Positions 24,057-32,914 of a stretch of DNA of 64,000 nt are shown here, piece after piece. The notes beneath the pieces were generated by a model. It did not search any database. It saw only the letters and a list, made by a program, of their open reading frames with translations, and had not been told where the DNA came from. Source of the DNA: Thiocystis minor (lineage in GTDB: Bacteria > Pseudomonadota > Gammaproteobacteria > Chromatiales > Chromatiaceae); contig NZ_NHSQ01000159.1 of the NCBI RefSeq assembly GCF_016653465.1, forward strand, positions 17,498-81,497. Reading direction: 5' to 3'. Both the position numbers and the translations under genes were made by a program. The first letter of the stretch is position 1. Every line of letters starts with the position of its first letter.

Positions 24057-25515
24057 GCCAACCGGATTCATGGAATACGACCGTCGCGACCGGCGCTATC
24101 AGCCGGCCGCCGATCGGGTCGTGCACTACAACGAGTTCGTGATTCCGTTGAAGGAGAACGAACTGAGCGAGCAAGGCGCGCGCTGCATGGATTGCGGCAT
24201 TCCTTTCTGTCATCAGGGCTGCCCGGTCAACAACATCATTCCGGACTGGAACGACCTGGTGTATCGCGGGGACTGGCAGGCCGCCATCGAGGTGCTGCAC
24301 TCGACCAACAACTTCCCCGAGTTCACCGGACGCATCTGTCCCGCGCCCTGCGAGACCGCCTGCACCCTGAACATCGACGACACGCCGGTCACCATCAAGA
24401 CCATCGAATGCGCCATCGTCGACCGCGCCTGGGCCGAGGGTTGGATCAAGCCCCAGGTTCCTGAGCGGCGGACCGGCAAGCGGGTAGCGGTGGTCGGTTC
24501 CGGTCCAGCCGGGCTGGCGACGGCCCAGCAACTGGCGCGTGCCGGTCATCAGGTGTCGCTGTTCGAGAAGGCCGACCGGATCGGTGGGCTACTGCGCTAC
24601 GGCATCCCGGACTTCAAACTGAGCAAGTCGCTGATCGACCGCCGCATGGCGCAGATGCGCACCGAGGGGGTGGAATTCCACACCAACGCGCACATCGGCG
24701 TCGAGATTCCGGTCAGCAAACTGCGTGCGGACTATGACGCCGTGGTTCTTGCTGGCGGTTCGGAGCAGCCGCGCGATCTGCCGGTGCCGGGGCGCGAGCT
24801 TTCCGGAGTGCATTTCGCGATGGATTTCCTGACTCGCAACAGCAAGCGGGTACAAGGCTCTCCGGTGCCCGACAGCGATTTCATCAGCGCGCAGGGCAAG
24901 CATGTCGTCGTGATCGGCGGCGGCGACACGGGGTCGGATTGCATCGGTACTTCCAACCGGCATGGTGCCCGCTCGGTCACTCAGATCGAGATCCTCGATC
25001 GTCCTCCCGTGAAAGAGGACAAAGGGCTGACCTGGCCCGACTGGCCGAACCGGATGCGTACCTCCAGTTCGCAGGAAGAAGGTTGCGAGAGGATGTGGAA
25101 TGTCGCGACCAAGGGCTTCCGGGGCGATGCCGAAGGTCGGGTCGCGGCGCTCCAGTATTGCCTGGTGCGCTGGGAGAAAGACGCCGAGGGACGCTGGAAA
25201 ATGGAAGAAATTCCGGGCAGCGAGGGCGAACTCAAGGCGGATCTGGTGCTGCTGGCGATGGGCTTCATGCATCCCGTGCATGCCGGCATGCTCGACGAAC
25301 TCAAGACGACAGCCGGGTTGGAACTGGACGCTCGCGGCAACGTCAAGGGCGTGACGGAGGGACCGAACGCCTACCGCACCTCGGTCGATGGCGTGTTCAG
25401 CGCGGGCGACATGCGGCGCGGTCAGTCGCTGGTCGTCTGGGCCATTCGCGAAGGCCGCCAATGCGCCCGCGCGGTCGACGAGTGGCTGATGGGGGCAACC
25501 GGTCTACCACGATAG
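24049..25515 (+). CDS. gltD: Glutamate synthase (NADPH) small subunit
   Basis: Transfers electrons from NADPH through FAD and 4Fe-4S clusters to GltB. The ATG at 24049 overlaps the gltB stop and gives 488 residues. Cysteine motifs [14 protein letters not shown] and [10 protein letters not shown] hold the clusters. The FAD site is [17 protein letters not shown] and the NADPH site [16 protein letters not shown]-terminal [17 protein letters not shown] is typical. A strong hairpin follows within 30 nt. Confidence 0.97.
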
Positions 25516-25540
25516 GGGCCGCGGGTTTTCGGCGATGACA

Positions 25541-25567
25541 AAAGGCGGCCATTGGGCCGCCTTTCTG
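25541..25567 (+). terminator. Rho-independent terminator after gltBD
   Basis: A perfect 10-bp stem, AAAGGCGGCC and GGCCGCCTTT, around an ATTG loop, 25 nt after the gltD stop. The right arm ends in a short T-run (TTTCTGTT). The A-run on the left arm would also allow termination from the other side. Confidence 0.75.
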
Positions 25568-25610
25568 TTATCGGAAGTACACTCGATCCTTGACCGTGAT
25601 GGAGATCGTC

Positions 25611-25745
25611 ATGACGACACTCTACGAATCCGATTTTTTTGCCTGGACCAATCGACAGGCCGCTCTACTGCGCGCTGGAGACCTCGGCACGGTGGACATC
25701 GAACGGATTGCCGAGCTGATCGATCCGGATTTCTGGCCTGGTTAA
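25611..25745 (+). pseudogene. Internally deleted DUF29-family gene (44 codons)
   Basis: The frame starts at an ATG with TTLYESDFFAWTNRQAALLR, the usual DUF29 N-terminus (normally about 140-150 residues). After VDIERIAELI it jumps to DPDFWPG and stop, which matches the usual DUF29 C-terminal ending. About 100 residues of the middle are missing, and the join is in frame. The product could still be made as a 44-residue peptide, but the fold would be lost. DUF29 genes are common and mobile in cyanobacteria and purple bacteria; their function is unknown. Confidence 0.6.
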
Positions 25746-25881
25746 GCACTGCGCCCTGAGTCAACAAATCCATCGCCGGAGCTTATCATAGTGACCGAGC
25801 CCCGCCGCCGAGACGGGGCCGGTTTCGCACGCTGTCGTCGCGGCGATTGCGAATCGCCAATCAGAACCTCCGGAGTACCTC
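25746..25881. other. Gap before the first pilU-like gene, with two hairpins
   Basis: The region contains a hairpin with GCCCCG and CGGGGC arms near 25800-25820 and a perfect GGCGATT/AATCGCC hairpin at about 25843-25859. CGGAGG at about 25871 is a good ribosome-binding site for the gene starting at 25882. Neither hairpin has a T-run. Confidence 0.4.
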
Positions 25882-27132
25882 ATGGATCGTCAGCAAGCCG
25901 CCCATTTCATGCTCGAATGTCTGCGCAAGATGATTGCTAAAAAAGGTTCCGACCTCTTCATCTCCGCCGGCTTTCCCCCCGCCTGCAAGATCGACGGTCG
26001 CATGACGCCCATGAGCAGCCAAATCCTCAGCGGCGAGCAGACCAATGTCCTGGTGCGTTCGATCATGAACGACCGTCAGGTGCGCGACTTCGACGCGCAC
26101 AAGGAATGCAACTTCGCGGTCAGCCCTCAGGACATCGGGCGTTTCCGGGTCAATGCCTTCGTGCAGCAGGGGTTGTGCGGCGCGGTGTTGCGGACCATCA
26201 ACGCCGGGATTCCGACCCTGGAGGAGTTGAATCTGCCGCATGTGCTGAAAGAGATCGTGATGAACAAGCGCGGTCTGGTGCTGCTGGTCGGCGGGACGGG
26301 ATCCGGCAAATCGACCTCGCTGGCGGCTATGCTCGGCCATCGCAACGAACACAGCTATGGCCACATCATCACGATCGAGGATCCGGTCGAGTATGTGCAT
26401 CCGCATCGGAACTGTCTCATCACCCAACGCGAGGTCGGCGTCGATACCGAGAGCTGGGATGCCGCGCTGATCAACACGTTGCGTCAGGCCCCGGATGTGA
26501 TCCTGATCGGTGAGATCCGCACCCGTGAGACCATGGAGCATGCGATCAATTTTTCCGAAACCGGACACCTCTGTCTGTCGACGCTGCACGCGAACAATGC
26601 CAATCAGGCACTCGATCGCATCATTAACCTCTTTCCGGAAGAACGCCGGAGTCAGTTGCTGATGGATCTTTCGCTCAATCTCAACGCGGTCATCTCGCAA
26701 CGTCTGTTGCCCTGTACCGACGGCGGACGCATCGCGGCGGTCGAGGTCATGATCAATTCGCCGCTGATCCAGGACATGATTTTCAAGGGCGATGTCGGAG
26801 GCATCAAGAGCATTATGAAAAAGTCCCGCGAACTCGGCATGCAGACCTTCGATATGTCGCTGTTCGATCTCCATGAAGCGGGCAAGATCAATTACGAGGA
26901 CGCCCTGCGCAATGCCGATTCCATGAACGGACTGCGCCTGGCGATTAAATTGGAAGGTCGGGAGGCGCGCGGCAAGAACCACTTCGCCGAGACGGATGGC
27001 TTGACCATGGTCGGCGACGAAGAAGAGGATGTCTTCGACTCGACCCTGTTTGGCGAGGCGCTGCCCGTCTCCCGGATCGAGGAACCGCCGGCGGGTCTCG
27101 TCAATCCGGCCGGATCGAAAGCGAGACGATAA
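25882..27132 (+). CDS. pilU: PilU-type pilus retraction ATPase
   Basis: Hexameric cytoplasmic ATPase of the PilT/PilU family that helps depolymerise type IV pili. The 416 residues have Walker A GGTGSGKST, Asp box TIEDPVEYVHPH, Walker B DVILIGEIRTRETM and His box STLHANNANQALDRI. The HANNANQALDRI form is typical of PilU rather than PilT. SDLFISAGFPPACKIDG is the N-terminal PilU opening. The tail after residue 350 is longer than in Pseudomonas PilU and acidic (DEEEDVFDS). A second paralogue follows 26 nt later on the same strand. Confidence 0.9.
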   Translation: MDRQQAAHFMLECLRKMIAKKGSDLFISAGFPPACKIDGRMTPMSSQILSGEQTNVLVRSIMNDRQVRDFDAHKECNFAVSPQDIGRFRVNAFVQQGLCGAVLRTINAGIPTLEELNLPHVLKEIVMNKRGLVLLVGGTGSGKSTSLAAMLGHRNEHSYGHIITIEDPVEYVHPHRNCLITQREVGVDTESWDAALINTLRQAPDVILIGEIRTRETMEHAINFSETGHLCLSTLHANNANQALDRIINLFPEERRSQLLMDLSLNLNAVISQRLLPCTDGGRIAAVEVMINSPLIQDMIFKGDVGGIKSIMKKSRELGMQTFDMSLFDLHEAGKINYEDALRNADSMNGLRLAIKLEGREARGKNHFAETDGLTMVGDEEEDVFDSTLFGEALPVSRIEEPPAGLVNPAGSKARR

Positions 27133-27158
27133 CGCAGTCAACAGGCAGACAGTCACCG

Positions 27159-28214
27159 ATGGACATCAATCCTTATCTCGAAATGATGATCCGCCATAAG
27201 GCGTCGGATCTCTTTTTTACCGCTGGCGCGCCGGTCAAGATCAAGATCGAGGGCGTCATTCGCTCCATCGGGGACACGGTCCTGACGCCGGCATTCTGTC
27301 GCGAGGCGCTGGCGTCCGTGATGGACGAACAGCAACTGCGGGAACTGGAACAGGAGCGTGAACTGGACTTTGCCATCGCCCTGGAGGAGCGCGCCCGTTT
27401 TCGTGTGAATGCCTATTATCAGCGCGGCCAGACCGCCATGGTGCTGCGCTACATTCGCGCCGAGATTCCCACCCTGACCGAGCTTGGCTTACCCCCGCTG
27501 CTGTCCCAACTCATTATGAACCGGCGCGGGATCATCCTCATGGTCGGCGCCACCGGCTCCGGCAAGACCACGACGCTGGCGGCCATGCTCGACCATCGCA
27601 ACGCGAGCGCGTCGGGGCATATCATTACGATCGAAGACCCCATCGAATTCGTGCATCCGCACAAGCAGTGCATCATCAGTCAGCGCGAGGTGGGGCTCGA
27701 TACCAAAAGCTATGCCCACGCGCTGAAGAGCGCGCTACGCGAGGCGCCGGACGTCATCCTGATCGGCGAAATCCGCAACCGCGAGACCATGGAAGCGGCG
27801 ATCGAGCTGGCGGGAACCGGCCATCTGGCGGTTTCCACGCTGCATGCGAACAACGCGCATCAGGCCATGGAGCGGATCGTCAATCTGTTTCCTCAAGAGA
27901 TGCACAAAACCCTGTTCATGGATCTGTCGATCTACCTCAGGGCCATCCTCTCGCAACGTCTGGTGCGCACCAAGGCCGGGACGCGCCGCGCCGCGATCGA
28001 GACGCTGGTCAACACGCCCCACATCGCCGATCTCATCCGGGAGGGTCGCGTCGACGCGATCAACGAGGCCATGCAGCAGAGCGGTCACGAAGGAGTCAAG
28101 ACCTTCGACGACGCGCTCCTGGAACTCTATCGCGAGGGCGTGATTACCCTGGAAGAGGCGCTGGCCAACGCGGATTCGGCGCCGAACCTGGAGGCGAAGA
28201 TCCACTTCGGTTAG
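27159..28214 (+). CDS. Second PilU-like pilus ATPase
   Basis: A 351-residue PilT/PilU-family ATPase, clearly a diverged paralogue of the preceding gene. Walker A is GATGSGKTT, the Asp box TIEDPIEFVHPH, Walker B DVILIGEIRNRETM and the His box STLHANNAHQAMERI. It lacks the long acidic tail of its neighbour. The HANNA signature groups both with PilU, so no PilT proper is present in this cluster. The two could form a mixed hexamer or work on different filaments. Its stop overlaps the gspD stop by 4 nt in convergent arrangement. Confidence 0.88.
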   Translation: MDINPYLEMMIRHKASDLFFTAGAPVKIKIEGVIRSIGDTVLTPAFCREALASVMDEQQLRELEQERELDFAIALEERARFRVNAYYQRGQTAMVLRYIRAEIPTLTELGLPPLLSQLIMNRRGIILMVGATGSGKTTTLAAMLDHRNASASGHIITIEDPIEFVHPHKQCIISQREVGLDTKSYAHALKSALREAPDVILIGEIRNRETMEAAIELAGTGHLAVSTLHANNAHQAMERIVNLFPQEMHKTLFMDLSIYLRAILSQRLVRTKAGTRRAAIETLVNTPHIADLIREGRVDAINEAMQQSGHEGVKTFDDALLELYREGVITLEEALANADSAPNLEAKIHFG

Positions 28215-30433
28215 AACTTGAAATTCAGACCACGCACCTTGGAGCGAAAGTCTTCCGTGACCGATTCGATGTCCTGGTCGCTTGAGATGACCTTGGGCGT
28301 CAGTACCACGACTAACTCGGTCCGGTCGGCCTGCTTGGTGCGTTCGCCGAAGAGCGCTCCGACAAAAGGCAGACTGTAGAGCCCCGGAACGCCTTGCTTG
28401 CCATCGGTGCGCTGGTCCTGGATGAGTCCGCCGAGCACCACCGCCTGATTGGAACGTACCGCCACCGAGCTGGTGATGTTACGGGTTTGGAAGGTCGGCG
28501 AATCGAGAGAGGAACTTTTGGTTGGCGCTACCGTGCTGACCTCCTGCTCGATCTCCATCTGGACAAGCCCGCCCGGAGTGACACGCGGTTTGACCGACAG
28601 CATCACTCCAGTATCCCGGTATTCGATGGTGTTAATCACGCGATCCGTCGTCGAGGTGCTTTGCTGTTGCGAAGTCGCCACGGGGACTTCCTGGCCGACC
28701 TGTATTTTCGCGGTTTGGTTGTCCAACACCATGACGGATGGGGAAGACAGGACATTGACGAGATTCTCGCCCGCCAGGGCGCTTAAGGTGGCGCGAATGG
28801 TTCCGGGGTTCGAGATCAAGGCCCAGTTGAATCCGGGAAACGAGGTCTTGATGCCCGCCGTGGTTGCATCGTCGAGACTGCCGTCGAGCGAAGCAAAGGC
28901 TTTGCCTTTAACCGAGGGACCAAAGAGTTCCCACTGGACGCCGTACTGGAGATTGCCAGTGAGTGTGATTTCGACAATGGTTGCCTCGACCAAAACCTGA
29001 AGCGGTACGATATCGAGTTGCTTTAAAGCATCCAGTATTTTCTTGAAATCACGCGGATTGGATCTGACCAATAAAGAGTTGTTGACGGCATCGGCGACGA
29101 TACTGACGCTCGAGGACAGCTCGATTTCGCGCGATGAAGCCTTCAGGGGTTGATTGGATTGACTGCTATCGGAATCCGTATTGGTGGCATCCGTTGTCTT
29201 ATTCCTGGATCCGATGCTCGAATTCTTGGATCCGATGCTCGAACGCTCGAGTCCAGGTGCGACGCTGCCCTTGGACTGATTGCGGTCGCTACTGCTCTCG
29301 CCACCGAACAATTCGGAGAGGATGTCGGCAAGCGCTCCGGCGTCTCCGTGCTTGACACGATAGACAAACAGACGTTCCGCGGCATCGCCGCTGGCTTCCG
29401 CCATATCCAGCCGTTCGATCCAGTTGCGGGCCTGTTGGATGTAACTCTCCTGCGGAGAGACGACTAATAGAGCATTGGCGCTTTCGATCGGGACGAACCG
29501 GAAGAGCCCTTTGAGCGGATTGTTTCCGCCCTCGTCGGCCAGCAGGCTTTGAAGTTGTGTCACGACTTCGTTGGATTTGGCGAATTCAAGGACAAAAAAA
29601 CCAACCGAGAGCCCGGACATCCAATCCACATCGAAGACCCGAATGGTATCGAGCAGATTCCCCATCTCAGGGCTGGTTCCCGCGATCACCACCAGGTTAC
29701 GCAGATTATCGATCCGAATGACGCTGCCTTCCGGCGCCAATGGTTGAAGGATGCTACTCATTTCCTCGGCGCCAATGTAGCGCAGCGGGACGACCTGAAT
29801 ACTGTAGCCTTGAGGAAGCGCTCGCGTTGACTCGCCAAGCTGTGGAACCACTTTTCCTTGCATGGCATTGGCGATCGGCACGACTTCGTAGGTGCCGTCG
29901 CGAAAAACGATGGCCGCATTATTCATCCGCAGCAAGGTTTCCAGGGTCGGGATGAGATGCTCGCGTCGTAATGGCCGTCCGGTCTGCAAGGAGGTGACCC
30001 CCTGAACCGACGGGTGAAGGACATAGTTGACCTTCAATAAATCTCCCAGGATAACCTTGACGACCTCGCGGATATCGGTGCCGTCGAAATTCAGGGTCAC
30101 ATCGCCGGGTGTGGTATCGACGCTGGGTGGCGTGACCTTACGGACAAAGGTGCCGGTTCCTCTTTGCAGCGAATCGACGGTTTTCGGCGCCAGTGCATCG
30201 TCACCGCCAAGCGCGATGGTCTCGGCGCCCATGCCGCCACGTTCTTTGAATGCATCCCGCTTGAGTGCCTGATCGCGATCGACGATGTGTCCCGCTGGAT
30301 CGCCAACTTTGACGGTCGGATCCCAATAACTGCGTTCGCATGCGCTCAGGTAAAGTGTCAGACCGACCAGCACGATGGCTCGCAGCCAGCGTCCGTCCTG
30401 GATTTGGCGGAGATGGTAAGTGTTGGAATACAT
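28211..30433 (-). CDS. gspD: Type II secretion outer-membrane secretin GspD
   Basis: Forms the outer-membrane pore of the type II secretion system. The 740-residue precursor has a lipobox with Cys32 (LSAC), so it is probably a lipoprotein secretin that may need no separate pilotin. N0 and N1-N3 domains cover about residues 90-390 (NFDGTDIREVVKVIL). The secretin domain follows at about 470-735, with GQEVPVATSQQQ and VVLGGLIQDQRTDGKQGVPGL. A Ser-rich linker near 400-440 contains tandem SSIGSKN and SSIGSRN units and is likely a flexible N3 insertion. It is the last gene of the gsp operon. Confidence 0.94.
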   Translation of the reverse strand: MYSNTYHLRQIQDGRWLRAIVLVGLTLYLSACERSYWDPTVKVGDPAGHIVDRDQALKRDAFKERGGMGAETIALGGDDALAPKTVDSLQRGTGTFVRKVTPPSVDTTPGDVTLNFDGTDIREVVKVILGDLLKVNYVLHPSVQGVTSLQTGRPLRREHLIPTLETLLRMNNAAIVFRDGTYEVVPIANAMQGKVVPQLGESTRALPQGYSIQVVPLRYIGAEEMSSILQPLAPEGSVIRIDNLRNLVVIAGTSPEMGNLLDTIRVFDVDWMSGLSVGFFVLEFAKSNEVVTQLQSLLADEGGNNPLKGLFRFVPIESANALLVVSPQESYIQQARNWIERLDMAEASGDAAERLFVYRVKHGDAGALADILSELFGGESSSDRNQSKGSVAPGLERSSIGSKNSSIGSRNKTTDATNTDSDSSQSNQPLKASSREIELSSSVSIVADAVNNSLLVRSNPRDFKKILDALKQLDIVPLQVLVEATIVEITLTGNLQYGVQWELFGPSVKGKAFASLDGSLDDATTAGIKTSFPGFNWALISNPGTIRATLSALAGENLVNVLSSPSVMVLDNQTAKIQVGQEVPVATSQQQSTSTTDRVINTIEYRDTGVMLSVKPRVTPGGLVQMEIEQEVSTVAPTKSSSLDSPTFQTRNITSSVAVRSNQAVVLGGLIQDQRTDGKQGVPGLYSLPFVGALFGERTKQADRTELVVVLTPKVISSDQDIESVTEDFRSKVRGLNFKF

Positions 30434-30468
30434 TGGGCCTCGATATTGGACGGTCGCCGCATCACGAG

Positions 30469-31050
30469 CTATCGATCAATGACTGGGGGTTCCGCGCGTG
30501 CTGGTGCCCTGGATGGGCGCCGCGGGATCGGCGTCGGTGCTGTCGGGGTTGCTTTGCTATAGTCGCGCAATATTAGCGCATACTCTTCACCCTGTCGCTC
30601 CAATAGGACACGGTCCTCTAGAATGTCGCGGACAGACCACCCTTCGAGATCGTCACCGATGCGCAGACGCCGCAGGTTTGGTTGATTGGGATCCTTTACC
30701 CAAGCGGATACGATCATCGGCGTGAGCATCACGGCACTTAAATCCAGGGTATCCAATTCAACGCTCGTCCCTGGATCAGCCGTTGCCGGCGGTGATTCAT
30801 CCGGGGGCGGTTCGGGTTTTCGGTCAGGCCGGAACAGCGGACGCTCGATGATACTCGCGAAATTGTCTCTGTCGTCGGGTGGTTTTAAGTTGGCCAGAGG
30901 ATCCTGTCCCGGTTTTCCTGTCGTGCCTTCGTCCGCGGCCGATGTCTCATCAAGGCCGGCACTCGAGAGAGGTGGAGGCCAATCTTTCCACTGCAGGATT
31001 AGGAGCGCTAGCAGCGCTAATGTGAGCATGCCAGGCAGAATCTTCGTCAA
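30469..31050 (-). CDS. gspC: Type II secretion inner-membrane protein of GspC type
   Basis: A 193-residue bitopic protein: a short cytoplasmic tail, one membrane segment at about residues 5-20, a Pro-rich periplasmic linker, then a homology-region-like domain with MIVSAWVKDPNQPNLRRLRIGDDLEGW. This matches GspC/GspN-like connectors that bind the secretin N0 domain. No PDZ domain is present. Its place next to gspD at the operon end supports the role. The symbol is by position and domain; GspC and GspN are hard to separate here. Confidence 0.7.
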   Translation of the reverse strand: MTKILPGMLTLALLALLILQWKDWPPPLSSAGLDETSAADEGTTGKPGQDPLANLKPPDDRDNFASIIERPLFRPDRKPEPPPDESPPATADPGTSVELDTLDLSAVMLTPMIVSAWVKDPNQPNLRRLRIGDDLEGWSVRDILEDRVLLERQGEEYALILRDYSKATPTAPTPIPRRPSRAPARAEPPVIDR

Positions 31051-31664
31051 GTGTCACCTCCGGCGAGCGCAAAGCCAAAAATATCCAGCCTGACCGTCAA
31101 TTCTCCGGCCGGATTCGTCGGTGCGCGACGCATGATCCGGCCATTCGCATTCTGCGTTGGAAGCTGCGGGCGCGCCGAGGAACGAACCGATATCTGCTCC
31201 ACGAAAAGGAAGGGACGGGCTTGCTCGAGCTGAAGCAGTACATCGAGCAGCGCCTCGGTCGTGCCCTGAATCTGGGTGCGAACACGCACAATTGGCGGAT
31301 CCTGGTTTTTGTCTTCCGGAAGCAGCTGGGTACTGACTAACCGGCCCTTGGCGGCCACCACGATTTCCTGAACCTGGCTTTGGAGTTGGGCTCCGGCGAG
31401 CGAGGGTGTTGGCGCCTTGAAATAAAATTCTTTAAAGGCTTCATTCTTCCGCACGCGTTCCAATTCAGCGTTTAGACTGGGTAGCGTTTGCACCAACCGC
31501 CGATAGCGGGTCAGTTGTTCTTCGCTGGTGGCAATGCGCTGGTCCAGACTCGCGAGCTTGTTCGCCCATGGAATCATGATGCCCGCGAGGAGCGTCAGCG
31601 GAACCATGACCACGAGCATCCAGACGAGTGCGCAGAAGATCCTTGGAGAAGGATTTGGCATCAA
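31047..31664 (-). CDS. gspM: Type II secretion protein GspM
   Basis: A 205-residue inner-membrane protein with a membrane segment at about residues 10-30, a coiled coil (LDQRIATSEEQLTRYRRLV), and a periplasmic ferredoxin-like domain (VRTQIQGTTEALLDVLLQLEQARPFLFVEQISV). This is the PilO-like GspMb form. It overlaps both neighbours by 4 nt, indicating a coupled gspL-gspM-gspC set. Confidence 0.85.
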   Translation of the reverse strand: MMPNPSPRIFCALVWMLVVMVPLTLLAGIMIPWANKLASLDQRIATSEEQLTRYRRLVQTLPSLNAELERVRKNEAFKEFYFKAPTPSLAGAQLQSQVQEIVVAAKGRLVSTQLLPEDKNQDPPIVRVRTQIQGTTEALLDVLLQLEQARPFLFVEQISVRSSARPQLPTQNANGRIMRRAPTNPAGELTVRLDIFGFALAGGDT

Positions 31665-32761
31665 TCTTCCCCCTGATTGGTAAAACGGAATGAAATATTG
31701 AAGCGTTCCCCGCCGGTGCGGGCGATTTGCGTGACTGGGGACTTAAACGTAACGCCATCAATTCCGGGTGCCTGTTCGAGGATGGCGATCAGGGCCGTTG
31801 CCTGTCCCGATTCGCCGCGCAGATCGACCTGACCCTGGTTGTATTCAAAACTCTGAATCCAGGTGTCATCTGGGAGACGGTCAGTCAGTTCGCGCAGCAT
31901 TTTCAGAATTGGCGGCTGATCCCACTTTTGTTGGAGAACCGCGGTGCTGCCCCGGCGGGCCTGTTCCAGCTCCTGACGCAATTCATCGACGGCAACGGCT
32001 TGGGCACGGGTGTTGCGCACCTCCGTCTCCAATGCCTGGGCGATGCGGTTCTTTTGCCACACCGGGGTCAGTAGAATGCTCAGGGCCAACAGAAACGCCA
32101 TGATGGCCAATACACCGTTCATGCCGAATGCATGTTTGCGACGGCTTGGACGCTCCTGCAATGGCAGCAGATTGGCGCGTGGCCAGGCGCCCCGCCAACT
32201 GATCCGATCAATCGGCGAGCCTGCATCGGCCATGCGTTTGATCCAGCCCTCAAGACGATCACGTCGACAAAGCACCAGGTCGAGGGTTACGCGGCTGGCT
32301 TGTTTGGAGCCGGGCTGAAGCGTGTAATCGAAGACGACTTCCTGTGCCTGAAAGGGCGAGAGACGATCCAGTTCGTGTTGCAGTACCTGATGCAGATTGC
32401 TTCGCACCTGAGCGGGAAACGAGACGGTTCTGGTCAGAATGGCATCTTGGGGCAGCAAAAGGACCGTCGTATGTTCATGTTCCCTACCCCGTTCATCGAC
32501 AACGCCAGGCAAGGGCGTGGTGGCGTTGAGATCGAATTCTCCGATGGCCTCTTGTTCCTGGCCGGTCGCTAGAAATAAATGCCCCGTCGCGGCATCGACC
32601 TCGACAATCAGACGCCGATTGCGATGCGCGAGAGCTTGCCTGACGAACGTCGGCAGGCAAACCGCAAGCCGCTCCAGGAGATCCTGGAGCCCTTCGGGGG
32701 TGGCTGGTCCCGTTCGGGGCAGACCCTGGAAAAGGCGGTTCAAACGATCAGTGAGCGTCAT
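31661..32761 (-). CDS. gspL: Type II secretion protein GspL, PilM/PilN-like
   Basis: A 366-residue protein whose cytoplasmic half is actin-like and PilM-related (VSFPAQVRSNLHQVLQHELDRLSPF, the GspL hallmark). A membrane segment at about residues 215-235 precedes a PilN-like periplasmic half (LRELTDRLPDDTWIQSFEYN, VDLRGESGQATALIAILEQA). It recruits the GspE ATPase to the membrane. It starts 153 nt after the gspK stop, the largest gap inside this operon, so an internal promoter is possible. Confidence 0.87.
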   Translation of the reverse strand: MTLTDRLNRLFQGLPRTGPATPEGLQDLLERLAVCLPTFVRQALAHRNRRLIVEVDAATGHLFLATGQEQEAIGEFDLNATTPLPGVVDERGREHEHTTVLLLPQDAILTRTVSFPAQVRSNLHQVLQHELDRLSPFQAQEVVFDYTLQPGSKQASRVTLDLVLCRRDRLEGWIKRMADAGSPIDRISWRGAWPRANLLPLQERPSRRKHAFGMNGVLAIMAFLLALSILLTPVWQKNRIAQALETEVRNTRAQAVAVDELRQELEQARRGSTAVLQQKWDQPPILKMLRELTDRLPDDTWIQSFEYNQGQVDLRGESGQATALIAILEQAPGIDGVTFKSPVTQIARTGGERFNISFRFTNQGED

Positions 32762-32914
32762 GAGCGGAATGCGGCTCCAAACAGAACTTGAACAGGGTTT
32801 TGGCGATGGCTCGTGAGCGTTCGCGATGATCGAAACCGCACCTAATGTGTACTGCGCCGTTGCGAGCGATCCGCCAGGTTCGCCAGCATACAGGATCGTT
32901 CAGGTCGACTCGGT

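Noticed and set aside
25861..27156. Minus-strand open frame of 431 codons opposite the first pilU-like gene
   Set aside because: Antisense shadow of a clear ATPase gene; no motif of its own.
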